Of a DNA stretch of 64,000 nucleotides, positions 24,257 through 33,014 are shown piece by piece. Both the position numbers and the translations under genes were made by a program. Origin of the DNA: JAVEDQ01 sp963783105 (lineage in GTDB: Bacteria; Actinomycetota; Actinomycetes; Frankiales; Frankiaceae); NCBI GenBank assembly GCA_963783105.1, contig CAWAMI010000007.1:620001-684000 (forward strand), in the 5' to 3' direction. The notes under the pieces are model-generated. The model saw only the letters and a list, made by a program, of their open reading frames with translations, was not told the origin of the DNA and searched no databases. The stretch's first letter is position 1; each line of letters opens with the position of its first letter.

Positions 24257-25792
24257 GTGGCAGCGACCGCTTCCGGGCCCGCCCAGGCATCCGAACAGGG
24301 CCGGTACCCCGGGGACGAGACGGAGGCCGGGCAGGGCGATCCCCGTCGCTGGCAGGCGCTGTCGGTCTGCCTCGTCGCCGCCTTCATGAGCCTGCTCGAC
24401 GTCAGCATCGTCAACGTCGCGCTGCCGTCGATCCGCTCCGGGCTGTCGGCCTCGGAGAGCGACCTGCAGTGGGTCCTGTCCGGCTACGCCCTCGCGTTCG
24501 GGCTGGTGCTCGTGCCGAGTGGGCGGCTCGGAGACGCCCGCGGCAGGCGCAACGCCTTCCTGTTCGGCCTCGGCCTGTTCACGGCCTCCAGCGCCGTCGC
24601 CGGGCTGGCGCAGGACCCGACGATGCTCGTGGTCGCACGGTTGGCGCAGGGCGTCGGCGGCGGCTTCATCACCCCGCAGACCGCCGGGCTCATCCAGCAG
24701 CTGTTCCGCGACGAGGAGCGCGGGCGAGCCTTCGGGATGCTCGGGACGACCATCGGGCTCTCGACCGCGGCCGGACCGCTCACCGGCGGGCTGATCATCC
24801 GCGCGTTCGGCGCCGCCGAGGGGTGGCGCGGCGTCTTCTTCGTCAACGTGCCGATCGGCCTGGTGGCGATGGTGCTGGCGGTACGGCTGATCCCGCACCG
24901 CGCCCGCGGCCCGGAGGAGAAGCGACACCAGGACCTCGACCCGATCGGCGTCCTCCTGCTGGGTCTCGGCGTTCTCGCGCTGCTGCTGCCGCTCGTCGAA
25001 CAGCGGTCGTGGCGGGGCCCCGCGAAGTGGGCACTCGTGCCGGTTGCGCTGGCGCTGTTCGTGGTGTTCGTGCTCTGGGAGCGGCGGTACGGCCGTCGTG
25101 GACGGCAGCCCGTGATCGCCCTCGACCTGTTCCGGCTGCGCTCGTACTCGCTCGGGGCGGCACTCGCCCTGCTCTACTTCGCCGGCTTCACCTCGATCTT
25201 CTTCATCTTCACGCTGTACCTGCAGAACGGCCTCGGTTACTCCGCCCTCTTGGCCGGGCTGGCCATCACCCCGTTCGCCGTCGGTTCCGCGGCCGGCGCC
25301 CTGGTCGGGGGTCGCCTCGTCACACGACTCGGCCGTCCGCTGGTCGCGCTCGGACTCGCGCTCGTGACGGTCGGCTTCGTCGCGACGGTGATCGCCGTCG
25401 GTCTCGAGCCCGGCAAGGCCGTGGCGCTCGCGACGGCCCTGCCGCTGCTCGTCGCGGGCGTCGGCAGCGGTTTCAGTATCTCCCCGAATCAGGCCATCAC
25501 GCTTTCCCAGGTGCCCACCGCCGGCGGCGGCAGCGCCGCCGGCGTGCTGCAGACCGGGCAGCGCGTGGGCTCATCGCTCGGCATCGCGGCTGTGGGGGCC
25601 GTCTTCTTCGCCACCGTCGAAGCAGGGCACGGCGACTTCGCCGGGGGTTTCCGCCGCGCGCTTCTCGTCACCCTCGCGTTCGTCGTCGCCGCACTCGCGC
25701 TGGCCTGCGCCGACGCGCTCGCAACCCGTCGGCAGGAGACGGGGCACGTCCTCCCGCACCGTCCGGAGCACTCCTGGTCCGCGGCGCACTGA
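24257..25792 (+). CDS. MFS multidrug exporter, DHA2 (14-TM) family
   Basis: 511 residues from GTG 24257. After a hydrophilic N-terminus comes TM1 (LSVCLVAAFMSLLDVSIVNV) with the DHA2 motif D1 element LDVSIVNVALPSI, motif A between TM2 and TM3 (PSGRLGDARGRRNAFLFG), and about 14 hydrophobic helices to residue ~490. The family exports drugs or metabolites in exchange for protons. No TetR or other regulator is adjacent, so induction cannot be guessed. Convergent with the following minus-strand gene, 25 bp apart. Confidence 0.9.
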   Translation: MAATASGPAQASEQGRYPGDETEAGQGDPRRWQALSVCLVAAFMSLLDVSIVNVALPSIRSGLSASESDLQWVLSGYALAFGLVLVPSGRLGDARGRRNAFLFGLGLFTASSAVAGLAQDPTMLVVARLAQGVGGGFITPQTAGLIQQLFRDEERGRAFGMLGTTIGLSTAAGPLTGGLIIRAFGAAEGWRGVFFVNVPIGLVAMVLAVRLIPHRARGPEEKRHQDLDPIGVLLLGLGVLALLLPLVEQRSWRGPAKWALVPVALALFVVFVLWERRYGRRGRQPVIALDLFRLRSYSLGAALALLYFAGFTSIFFIFTLYLQNGLGYSALLAGLAITPFAVGSAAGALVGGRLVTRLGRPLVALGLALVTVGFVATVIAVGLEPGKAVALATALPLLVAGVGSGFSISPNQAITLSQVPTAGGGSAAGVLQTGQRVGSSLGIAAVGAVFFATVEAGHGDFAGGFRRALLVTLAFVVAALALACADALATRRQETGHVLPHRPEHSWSAAH

Positions 25793-25817
25793 GAACCGCG
25801 GTGAACTGAAGGGAAGG

Positions 25818-26804
25818 TCAGTGCGTCCGGCTGTCGGTGGGAGACGCCGACCGGACCTCGCGCGTCGTCCGCCACCACAGCCGGGCGCCCGGCAGCCCCA
25901 CCCGGACGAGATAGGTGACTCGGCGGCAGTAGCCGACGGCGACCTCCCGCGGGGAGGAGGGGTCGATTCCGTACCGCTCTGCCAGCAGGGCCCGCGTCGG
26001 CACGAGCTTGCGGTACACGTAGGCCGCCCGCTCACGGCGGGTCGGGAATTCGGCGACCCGAGCGAAGGCGATCGCCTGCTCCGGCGCCCCGTCGTGCCGC
26101 ATCCGCAGCTCGACGCTCGTCGGCTGCGGCAGGCCCAATCGGTCGGCGAGCCGCGAGCCCTCGTCGAGGCAGCGGAGGCCGGCGGCGACGGTTGCCTCGG
26201 CGCCGATCGCGGTCGCGATCCGGGCCGCCTGCTCCCATTCCGCCTCGGAGAGCACGGCCAGCCCGCGCCGAAGGTCCTCCAGCGACTTCCGGTTGCGGAG
26301 CCCGTTCGCGGCGGCGTGCAGCGCGAGGTGCATCGCCCGCGCGGGGACGGCCAGCACCGACACAGGGACGCCGTCCACGAGCATCTCGTCGCGGTTCTCG
26401 AACAGAACCCGGAAGCACCGGTCCGGCGGCTCGGCGGCCGCACCGGAAAGCCGATGGTGCAGGTCGAGGTTGAGCCCGTGCGCGTCGACGAAGTCCATCT
26501 CCACCGGGTTGCGCTCCGCTGCGTGTGCGCGCTCCAGCGGCGCCTCGAAGCCGATGCCGCGCAGCGCCGCGATCGCCGTCGTCCAGTCCGTCGGGGAGAC
26601 CAACAGGTCGATGTCGACCGAGAGTCGGCCCTCGTCCGGGCGGTACAGCCATCGAGAGATGCTCGGACCTTTGAGTAGCAGGACGTCGACGCCGTTGGCC
26701 TGCAGGGCGGCGACCGCCCGCGCGCATGCCTTCTCCTGCGCGAGCCGCAGGATCGCGGGACGCAGTCCGGGCCGTTGTTCGGCCATCAGGCCGGACTCGC
26801 TCAC
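25818..26804 (-). CDS. nucleotidyltransferase family protein (NTP_transf_5-like)
   Basis: 328 residues from GTG 26804. LLLKGPSISRWLYRPDEGRL and SVDIDLLVSPTDW carry the conserved Gly/Ser and Asp-x-Asp of the NTP_transf_5 nucleotidyltransferase-like family; the rest is helical with a C-terminal Arg-rich segment. Such genes occur near peptide-modification and polysaccharide clusters in actinobacteria, but no such partner is present here. TACCGT lies exactly 7 nt before the GTG on this strand, which decides the start over the ATG at 26786 and suggests a leaderless mRNA. Confidence 0.75.
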   Translation of the reverse strand: MSESGLMAEQRPGLRPAILRLAQEKACARAVAALQANGVDVLLLKGPSISRWLYRPDEGRLSVDIDLLVSPTDWTTAIAALRGIGFEAPLERAHAAERNPVEMDFVDAHGLNLDLHHRLSGAAAEPPDRCFRVLFENRDEMLVDGVPVSVLAVPARAMHLALHAAANGLRNRKSLEDLRRGLAVLSEAEWEQAARIATAIGAEATVAAGLRCLDEGSRLADRLGLPQPTSVELRMRHDGAPEQAIAFARVAEFPTRRERAAYVYRKLVPTRALLAERYGIDPSSPREVAVGYCRRVTYLVRVGLPGARLWWRTTREVRSASPTDSRTH

Positions 26805-26911
26805 GACGAGGACGGTACGGCGGGACGACGCGCCGCAACGGCCGGACGAGAAAACTGGGTGGCCGCACCGGCAGTCCCGTATGAGCGGGTGTCCCGCGGG
26901 TTCCGCCGGCG

Positions 26912-26940
26912 TTGACGGTGGCGTCGGGCTGCGGAACCCT
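26912..26940 (+). promoter_or_regulatory. promoter before small basic ORF
   Basis: TTGACG (26912-26917), 17-bp spacer, AACCCT (26935-26940), then 7 nt to the GTG at 26948. The -35 and spacing are good; the -10 differs at base one. Confidence 0.45.
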
Positions 26941-26947
26941 GGAATCC

Positions 26948-27169
26948 GTGAGCACAGCGCTACAGATCCGTCGCCGGTTGTACGAGGACCTGCGGCGCAC
27001 GAGGTTCCGGGGCCGCGCCCTCCGTCGCCAGATCGCGCTGATCGAGTCGCGCCCCGCGGGCCCGGGTCGCGGCCCGGACGACGGTGGTGGCACGGCCGGC
27101 GTGCGCGAGCCACGCCGGCCGACTCCCTCGCAGCCTCCGCAGCGGTTCTCCGTACCCCCGCCCTGCTAG
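26948..27169 (+). CDS. small basic protein upstream of the leuA leader (candidate)
   Basis: A 73-residue frame not recognised. Its first half is strongly basic and helical (IRRRLYEDLRRTRFRGRAL, then RRQIALIES); the second half is Gly/Pro-rich. It has a promoter-like TTGACG-17-AACCCT spaced for leaderless reading and mostly G/C third positions. Its TAG stop is the TAG of the TAGTCT -10 box for the leuA leader, so the two features overlap by six bases. It could be a genuine small protein or a chance frame. Confidence 0.4.
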   Translation: MSTALQIRRRLYEDLRRTRFRGRALRRQIALIESRPAGPGRGPDDGGGTAGVREPRRPTPSQPPQRFSVPPPC

Positions 27170-27172
27170 TCT
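27167..27172 (+). promoter_or_regulatory. -10 box of the leuA leader transcript
   Basis: TAGTCT with 8 nt to the first ATG of the leader peptide at 27181. Same box as upstream of leuB, ddl and the alcohol dehydrogenase gene. Confidence 0.55.
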
Positions 27173-27180
27173 GGGCAACG

Positions 27181-27225
27181 ATGATGTTGGCGCTCCTTCT
27201 TAGTCGCCGCGGCGAGGCCCTCTAG
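27181..27225 (+). CDS. leuA leader peptide
   Basis: A 14-residue frame MMLALLLSRRGEAL ending in TAG. Four Leu codons (TTG, CTC, CTT, CTT) fall within five positions; CTT and TTG are rare codons in this genome, which is what an attenuator would use to sense charged tRNA-Leu. It ends 105 nt before leuA. Its position and composition match leucine leader peptides upstream of leuA in other actinobacteria. Confidence 0.85.
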   Translation: MMLALLLSRRGEAL

Positions 27226-27330
27226 AGACGGTCCGGCCTCCCTCGCCGCGGAGTCTGCTGTGCGCCGGTCCGGCCCTCGCCGATATCGACCGAGGCCCCG
27301 GCAGCCTCCGGGGCGAAGAAGGAGCAGTCC
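27226..27330 (+). promoter_or_regulatory. leuA attenuator region
   Basis: The leader contains two GGTCCGGCC segments (about 27230 and 27267), and a hairpin GCCCCGG (27295-27301) / CCGGGGC (27308-27314) with loop CAGCCT. The hairpin stops just before the leuA ribosome-binding site GAAGAAGGAG and lacks a T-tract. It could therefore act by Rho or pausing, or by masking the start, rather than as a classical terminator. Confidence 0.55.
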
Positions 27331-29076
27331 GTGGAGCACCCTCCGCACACGTCACCCGCCAACACGTCACCCGCCAACACGTCGCCGACGACCCAGCGGG
27401 CGAGCGGCATGCCGATCGAGAAGTACGAGCCGTTCGGGCAGATCGACCTGCCCGACCGCACGTGGCCGGACCGGGTCACCACCGCCGCGCCGCAGTGGTG
27501 CAGCGTCGACCTGCGCGACGGCAACCAGGCCCTGATCGATCCGATGAGCCCGGCGCGCAAGCGCCGGATGTTCGACCTGCTGGTGCGGCTCGGCTACAAG
27601 GAGATCGAGGTCGGCTTCCCGGCGGCCAGCCAGACCGACTTCGACTTCATCCGCACGCTGGTCACCGAGGACCTCGTCCCCGACGGCGTCACCATCCAGG
27701 TCCTGACCCAGGCGCGCGAGGAACTGATCGAGCGGACCATCGAATCGCTCGTCGGCTTCCGCGGCACCGCCCTGGTGCACCTGTACAACTCCACGTCCAC
27801 CCTGCAGCGGCGGGTCGTGTTCGGCCTCGACCGTGACGGGGTGAAGGAGATCGCGGTCCGTGGCGCCGAATGGTGCGCGAAGTACGCCGACTCGATGCTG
27901 CCCGACACCGACGTCCGCTGGCAGTACAGCCCGGAGTCCTACACGGGCACGGAGCTGGACTACGCGCTCGACGTCTGTGAGGCGGTGATGGACGTCTGGC
28001 AGCCGACGCCGGAGCGGCCGGTCGTGCTCAACCTGCCGGCGACCGTCGAGATGGCCACGCCGAACGTCTACGCCGACTCGATCGAGTGGATGTCGCGCAA
28101 CCTCACCCGCCGCGAGAGCGTGGTGCTCTCGCTGCACCCGCACAACGACCGGGGCACGGCGGTCGCCGCCGCCGAGCTGGGGCTCCAGGCCGGCGCCGAC
28201 CGCATCGAAGGCTGCCTGTTCGGCAACGGAGAGCGGACCGGCAACGTCTGCCTGGTGACGCTGGGGCTGAACCTGTTCAGCCAGGGCGTGGATCCGATGA
28301 TCGACTTCTCGGACATCGACGAGGTACGGCGCACCGTCGAGTACTGCAACCAGCTGCCCGTGCACCCCCGCCACCCGTACGGCGGCGAGCTGGTCTACAC
28401 CGCCTTCTCCGGCTCGCACCAGGACGCCATCAAGAAGGGCTTCGCCGCCCTGGACAAGGACTGGGCGGCAGCGGAGATCGACGGCGGGCCGAAGCTCTGG
28501 CAGGTCCCGTACCTGCCGATCGACCCGAAGGACGTCGGCCGCAGCTACGAGGCCGTGATCCGGGTCAACAGCCAGTCCGGCAAGGGCGGCGTCGCCTACC
28601 TGATGAAGGCCGAGCACGGCCTGGACCTGCCGCGGCGGCTGCAGATCGAGTTCTCCGCCGTCGTGCAGCAGCACACCGACACCGCCGGCGGTGAGGTGAC
28701 CGCCGACGAGCTGTGGCGCATCTTCGACACCGAATACCTCACCAACGCGGCGCGGGACGGCTCTCGCCTCAAGCTGCAGTCCGCGGACGTGGCGACCGGG
28801 CAGTTCTCGGTCGTGCTCGACGGGGTCGAGCGCTGCCTCGAGGGCTCCGGGAACGGCCCGATCGCCGCGTTCGTCACCGCGCTGGCCGAGGCCGGCGTCG
28901 ACCTGCGGGTGCTCGACTACCACGAGCACGCCCTCGGGACGGGCGAGGATGCCCGGGCCGCCGCCTACGTCGAGATCGCGAGCGGCGATTCGGTGGTCTG
29001 GGGCGTCGGCTGGGACCCGAACATCCTCACGGCGTCGCTCTACGCCGTCGTGAGCGCCGTCAACCGGGCCGGGTAG
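27331..29076 (+). CDS. leuA: 2-isopropylmalate synthase
   Basis: 581 residues. It condenses acetyl-CoA with 2-oxoisovalerate, committing carbon to leucine. The catalytic barrel shows QWCSVDLRDGNQALIDPMS (metal Asp), LHPHNDRGTAVAAAELG (metal His pair) and ECx-like GCLFGNGERTGNVCLVTLGL. The C-terminal ~150 residues form the leucine-binding regulatory domain (LQSADVATGQFSVVLDGV, YVEIASGDSVVWGVG). The first 25 residues contain a short SPANT duplication from a 15-bp DNA repeat. GTG 27331 has GAAGAAGGAG upstream. Probably controlled by the leader at 27181 and by leucine inhibition. Confidence 0.97.
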   Translation: MEHPPHTSPANTSPANTSPTTQRASGMPIEKYEPFGQIDLPDRTWPDRVTTAAPQWCSVDLRDGNQALIDPMSPARKRRMFDLLVRLGYKEIEVGFPAASQTDFDFIRTLVTEDLVPDGVTIQVLTQAREELIERTIESLVGFRGTALVHLYNSTSTLQRRVVFGLDRDGVKEIAVRGAEWCAKYADSMLPDTDVRWQYSPESYTGTELDYALDVCEAVMDVWQPTPERPVVLNLPATVEMATPNVYADSIEWMSRNLTRRESVVLSLHPHNDRGTAVAAAELGLQAGADRIEGCLFGNGERTGNVCLVTLGLNLFSQGVDPMIDFSDIDEVRRTVEYCNQLPVHPRHPYGGELVYTAFSGSHQDAIKKGFAALDKDWAAAEIDGGPKLWQVPYLPIDPKDVGRSYEAVIRVNSQSGKGGVAYLMKAEHGLDLPRRLQIEFSAVVQQHTDTAGGEVTADELWRIFDTEYLTNAARDGSRLKLQSADVATGQFSVVLDGVERCLEGSGNGPIAAFVTALAEAGVDLRVLDYHEHALGTGEDARAAAYVEIASGDSVVWGVGWDPNILTASLYAVVSAVNRAG

Positions 29077-29182
29077 CGCCGCTCGCGTTCCCGCCGATTG
29101 TCGCCTCGGCTCCCCGAACCTGTACCGGAGCGGCCACGGAACCCCTACCCTGACGCCGGGCTACGGAGCCGAGGTGGACGTC

Positions 29183-30844
29183 ATGGAGCAACAGGAGGTC
29201 GGTCCGCGGACCGCCCCCCTCGCGTCGGGCAGCGTGATCGGCGGGTGGGAGGTGGTGCGCCGCCTCGGCGGCGGCGGAATGGCGGAGATCTACCTCGCTC
29301 GGCATCCACGGATCCCACGCCTCGACGTGCTCAAGGTGATGCGGTCCTGGCTGGCGAACGACGACCGCTTCCGCGAGCGGTTCCTCGCCGAGGCCGAGCG
29401 CATCAGCTCGTTGTCCCACCCGAACGTGATCACGATCTACGACCAGGGCGAGGACGACGGTCGGCTGTACCTGGTCATGCAGCACGCGCCCGGCGGCGAC
29501 CTCCGAGCCCTCCTCGAGCAGGAGGGGCGGCTGTCGCCGCCGCGCGCTTGCGAGATCGCCACCCAGCTGGCCGGGGCGCTGGACGCCGGCCACGAGATCG
29601 GGCTCGTGCACCGGGACGTCAAGCCGGACAACGTCCTGCTCGATGCCCCTCGCACCGGCTATCCCGACCGCGTGCTGCTGTGCGACTTCGGCATCAGCAC
29701 GTTGCTCGACTCCTCGACCCACCTGACGCAGACGGGGGAGTTGCTGGTGAGTCCGGCGTACGCGGCGCCAGAGCAGTTCGAGGGCGGCGTCATCGACGGT
29801 CGCGCCGACCAGTACAGCCTCGCCTGCCTGCTGTTCGAGCTGCTCACCGGGTCGCCGCCGTTCCCGACCCCCACGATCCCGTCGGCGTTGAAGGCGCACC
29901 TGTTCGATCCGATCCCGTCACTGCCGCCGGAGCTCGGGCTGCGGCCGGAGACGAACGCGGCGCTCCGCCGGGCGCTGGCGAAGCGGCCCGCGGAGCGGTT
30001 CGAGAGCTGCCGGGCGTTCCTCGAAGCGGCGACGCCGGGCTCGGCGGCGGACACCGGGGGCGGGCCTGCTCCCGCCGACGGAGCCGTCGTGGTGCCGCCG
30101 TTCCCGCGCGCCGCACCGGAGTCGGCGCCGGACGACGTAGCGGACGCGTCTGCAGACGCGACGCGCGCTTCCGCCGATCTCGATCCGCCTACCTCCGTGC
30201 TGTCGGTGACGCCCTGGGCCCGCACGCCGACCTCGTCGCGGCCGGACCAGCTGCCACAGCCGGAGCCGGAGCCGTGGGCTGGGCCGGGGCCGGACCCGGA
30301 GCCGGAGCAGTGGGCCGAGCCGGGGCCGTGGTCGCAGCCTGACCGGTCGCAGCCCGACTGGTCGCATCCGGACCGGTCGGAGCCGGGACGACCGGGTCGA
30401 GGGGGTGCGACGTCCGCGCTGTGGGAGACGGTGGCGTTGTCCGCGATCGCGCTCGGACTGGCGCTCACGTCGCTGCTGCCCTGGTTCGCCGCCTCCGGCG
30501 CCGACTCCGTCACGCCGTGGGACGCGTTCAGCCTCCGCTACTTCGTGGGCGGCGGCCCGAGCAGCTTCCAGGTCGACGCGCTCGGCGACCAGCGTCTCGG
30601 TCCGTACCTCCTGCTCGCCGCCGGCCTGTTGTTGGCCGCGGGGCTGTGGCGTCGGGGACCGCGCTGGGGCGCCCTGCTCGCCTTCGTCCTGGGGGCGGCG
30701 TGTGCCTGGTCACTCGCGTTGTTCCTCACGGACGGGGACCCGGCTGCACGGGCCCAGCCGGGTCTGTGGCTCGCCGGCGCCCTGTGCGTGGCGTACCTGA
30801 TCGGCGGGTTGTTCGTATCGGCGGCTCGCCGGCGCCGGCCCTGA
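29183..30844 (+). CDS. Ser/Thr protein kinase with C-terminal membrane domain
   Basis: 553 residues from ATG 29183 (GAGGTGG upstream). Residues ~20-280 are a complete eukaryotic-type kinase: glycine loop RRLGGGGMAEIYLA, Lys51 in VLKVM, HRDVKPDN near 143, CDFGIST near 167, and SPAYAAPEQF. A Pro/Ala linker with imperfect PEPEPW/PDRSQPDW repeats (~290-410) leads to about four membrane helices (~420-545). There are no PASTA or other sensor domains outside the membrane, so the input signal is unclear; it may be sensed within the membrane. No obvious substrate gene is adjacent. TACCCT at about 29146 could be its -10. Confidence 0.9.
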   Translation: MEQQEVGPRTAPLASGSVIGGWEVVRRLGGGGMAEIYLARHPRIPRLDVLKVMRSWLANDDRFRERFLAEAERISSLSHPNVITIYDQGEDDGRLYLVMQHAPGGDLRALLEQEGRLSPPRACEIATQLAGALDAGHEIGLVHRDVKPDNVLLDAPRTGYPDRVLLCDFGISTLLDSSTHLTQTGELLVSPAYAAPEQFEGGVIDGRADQYSLACLLFELLTGSPPFPTPTIPSALKAHLFDPIPSLPPELGLRPETNAALRRALAKRPAERFESCRAFLEAATPGSAADTGGGPAPADGAVVVPPFPRAAPESAPDDVADASADATRASADLDPPTSVLSVTPWARTPTSSRPDQLPQPEPEPWAGPGPDPEPEQWAEPGPWSQPDRSQPDWSHPDRSEPGRPGRGGATSALWETVALSAIALGLALTSLLPWFAASGADSVTPWDAFSLRYFVGGGPSSFQVDALGDQRLGPYLLLAAGLLLAAGLWRRGPRWGALLAFVLGAACAWSLALFLTDGDPAARAQPGLWLAGALCVAYLIGGLFVSAARRRRP

Positions 30845-30888
30845 GCCGGGCAGCGGAACGCTCCGGCCGCCGCTGATTCCGGCGCCGC

Positions 30889-30894
30889 TAGTCT
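30889..30894 (+). promoter_or_regulatory. leaderless -10 box for leuB
   Basis: TAGTCT, then 7 nt, then the leuB ATG at 30902. No ribosome-binding site lies before that ATG. Confidence 0.6.
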
Positions 30895-30901
30895 CGACCC
30901 C

Positions 30902-31963
30902 ATGCGGCTAGCGGTGGTGCCAGGGGACGGGATCGGTCGGGAAGTCGTCGCGGAGGGGCTCCGCGTCCTGCGGGCGGCGCTCGACGCGACCGACTCGGGG
31001 GAGAAGCTCGACACCACCGACTACGACCTCGGCGCCCGTCGCTGGCACGCGACGGGCGAGACCCTGCCCGACGGCGTCCTCGAGGAGCTCCGCGGGCACG
31101 ACGCGATCCTGCTCGGGGCGGTGGGCGACCCGAGCGTCCCGAGCGGCGTGCTCGAGCGCGGTCTGCTCCTGCGCCTGCGCTTCGAGCTGGACCACCACGT
31201 CAACCTGCGCCCGGTCAAGCTCTTCCCCGGCGTCGCGTCCCCGCTCGCCGGGAACCCGGCCATCGACTTCGTCGTCGTGCGCGAGGGGACCGAGGGTCCC
31301 TACGCCGGGTCGGGCGGGTTCCTGCGCCGGGGCACGCCGCACGAGGTCGCGACCGAGGAGAGCCTCAACACCCGATTCGGCGTCGACCGGGTGGTGCGGG
31401 ACGCGTTCGAGCGCGCCATGAAGCGCGCGAAGCACCTCACGTTCGTGCACAAGAACAACGTGCTCGTGCACGCCGGCGACCTCTGGACCCGCGCGGTGGC
31501 GCACCTGTCGCAGGAGTTCCCGGAGGTGAAGGTCGACTACCTGCACGTCGACGCCGCCTCGATGTTCTTCGTGACGCAGCCGCAGCGCTTCGACGTCGTC
31601 GTCACCGACAACCTGTTCGGCGACATCCTCACCGACCTCGGCGCGGCCATCGCCGGCGGGATCGGGCTGGCCGCGTCCGGGAACCTCGACGTCTCCCGCA
31701 CCAACCCGAGCATGTTCGAGCCGGTCCACGGGTCGGCGCCGGACATCGCCGGTCAGGGCATCGCCGACCCGACCGCGACCGTCCTGTCGGTGGCGCTGCT
31801 GCTCGACCACCTCGGGCTCGCCACCGCCGCACAACGGGTCGAGGACGCCGTGGCCGCGGACCTCGCGGAGCGGGGTGAGCAGCGGCGGGGGACCACCTCG
31901 GGCGAAGCCCGACGATCGACACAAGAGGTCGGCGAGGCGCTCGCCGCCCGCGTCGCGCGCTGA
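30902..31963 (+). CDS. leuB: 3-isopropylmalate dehydrogenase
   Basis: 353 residues. It oxidatively decarboxylates 3-isopropylmalate with NAD+, the third leucine-specific step. Seen: RLAVVPGDGIGREVVAEGLRV at the N-terminus, substrate Arg residues in LLRLRFELDHHVNLRP, VVREGTEGPYAG, Lys in FVHKNNVLVHAGDLW, metal Asp in TDNLFGDILTDLG, and the NAD site FEPVHGSAPDIAGQGIADP. Full length, ATG start, likely leaderless. leuA lies 1.8 kb upstream with a kinase gene between. Confidence 0.97.
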   Translation: MRLAVVPGDGIGREVVAEGLRVLRAALDATDSGEKLDTTDYDLGARRWHATGETLPDGVLEELRGHDAILLGAVGDPSVPSGVLERGLLLRLRFELDHHVNLRPVKLFPGVASPLAGNPAIDFVVVREGTEGPYAGSGGFLRRGTPHEVATEESLNTRFGVDRVVRDAFERAMKRAKHLTFVHKNNVLVHAGDLWTRAVAHLSQEFPEVKVDYLHVDAASMFFVTQPQRFDVVVTDNLFGDILTDLGAAIAGGIGLAASGNLDVSRTNPSMFEPVHGSAPDIAGQGIADPTATVLSVALLLDHLGLATAAQRVEDAVAADLAERGEQRRGTTSGEARRSTQEVGEALAARVAR

Positions 31964-31991
31964 TTCAGGCGCGCGGACGGCGAGAGACACT

Positions 31992-33014
31992 GTGGCCCGC
32001 CCCCGCAAGCCGGCGCATCTCGTCCTGATCCACGGCCGGGGGCGCTTCTCCTTCGACCGCCCGCCGCCGGAGCTGCTCGCCGCCCGATGGGTGGGCCGCC
32101 TCGAGGAGGCGCTGCACCAGGCCGGTGAGCCGGGTCTGTCCCAGCAGCTGTCCGGGGTCACGTTCCTCGACTACATGTCGTTGCTCGCGCCCTACTCGCG
32201 CGCCTACCGCAAGCGGCTCGAGGCCGACCTCGAAGCCGTCGCCGAGCGGATGGCCGAGGAGAGCCGGGACGACGACGGCGACTCCGGGTCGGACGAGTCC
32301 GACGCGGACGACGACAGCGCGGCGGCCCCGGAACCCGGCTCCACCGGCGTCTCGGCGGAGGAGGTCGAGGCGGACAGGCAGGAGCTGGAGGAGGACACGG
32401 ACTCGGATGACACCGAGGAGTCGGAACCCGAGCCGACCCGCTACTGCCCGGACTGCACCGGCCGCTACGCCGACTCCGCGCTCGGCGAGCCGCGCCGCCG
32501 GCTGCGGCACCTCGGTCGACGCATCACCGAGCCGTTCGGCGTCGAGCGCATCGCCTGGGTCTTCCCGGACGCCGTGGCCTACCTGGCGAACGAGCGCCTG
32601 CGAGCCGACATCCACGACCTGCTCGCCTACCGGCTGCCGAAGAAGCGCACCCCGGTCATCGTGGTCGCGCACAGCCTCGGCAGCGTCGTCGCCGCCGACC
32701 TGTGGGCGGAACTCGGGGATCAGTACCGCACGCGTCTGTTCCTCACCGCCGGCTCGCCGCTCGCCGTCCCGCTGGTGCGCCGGCGGCTGCACCCGCGCAC
32801 GGCCGAGTGGGTGCAGGGCCTGCCGGACGACTTCCCCTGGGTCAACGTCATCGACCCGGTCGACCCGGTGACGCTCGCCCGCGAGCTGCGCCCGCCCTAC
32901 TTCGACCCGGCGGTGGTCAACCTCGAGGTCGAGAACGGTCGCCGCTTCCACTCCGAGGACCGCTACCTGTCGCACATCGCGGTCGCCCGTGAGGTCGTCG
33001 CGGCCGCTCGCTAG
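31992..33014 (+). CDS. alpha/beta-fold protein with acidic low-complexity insertion
   Basis: 340 residues from GTG 31992. It starts LVLIHGRGRFSFDRPPPEL, an HG oxyanion-type motif, and later has a lipase-like elbow VIVVAHSLGSVVAADLWAEL, so an alpha/beta hydrolase fold is likely. Between them, about residues 85-160, is a run rich in Asp, Glu and Ser, then RYCPDCTGRYAD with a single CxxC. The C-terminus (FPWVNVIDPVDPVTLAREL, HSEDRYLSHIAVAREVV) may supply the acid and His. Substrate unknown. Its TAG stop shares a CTAG with a convergent small frame. Confidence 0.78.
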   Translation: MARPRKPAHLVLIHGRGRFSFDRPPPELLAARWVGRLEEALHQAGEPGLSQQLSGVTFLDYMSLLAPYSRAYRKRLEADLEAVAERMAEESRDDDGDSGSDESDADDDSAAAPEPGSTGVSAEEVEADRQELEEDTDSDDTEESEPEPTRYCPDCTGRYADSALGEPRRRLRHLGRRITEPFGVERIAWVFPDAVAYLANERLRADIHDLLAYRLPKKRTPVIVVAHSLGSVVAADLWAELGDQYRTRLFLTAGSPLAVPLVRRRLHPRTAEWVQGLPDDFPWVNVIDPVDPVTLARELRPPYFDPAVVNLEVENGRRFHSEDRYLSHIAVAREVVAAAR

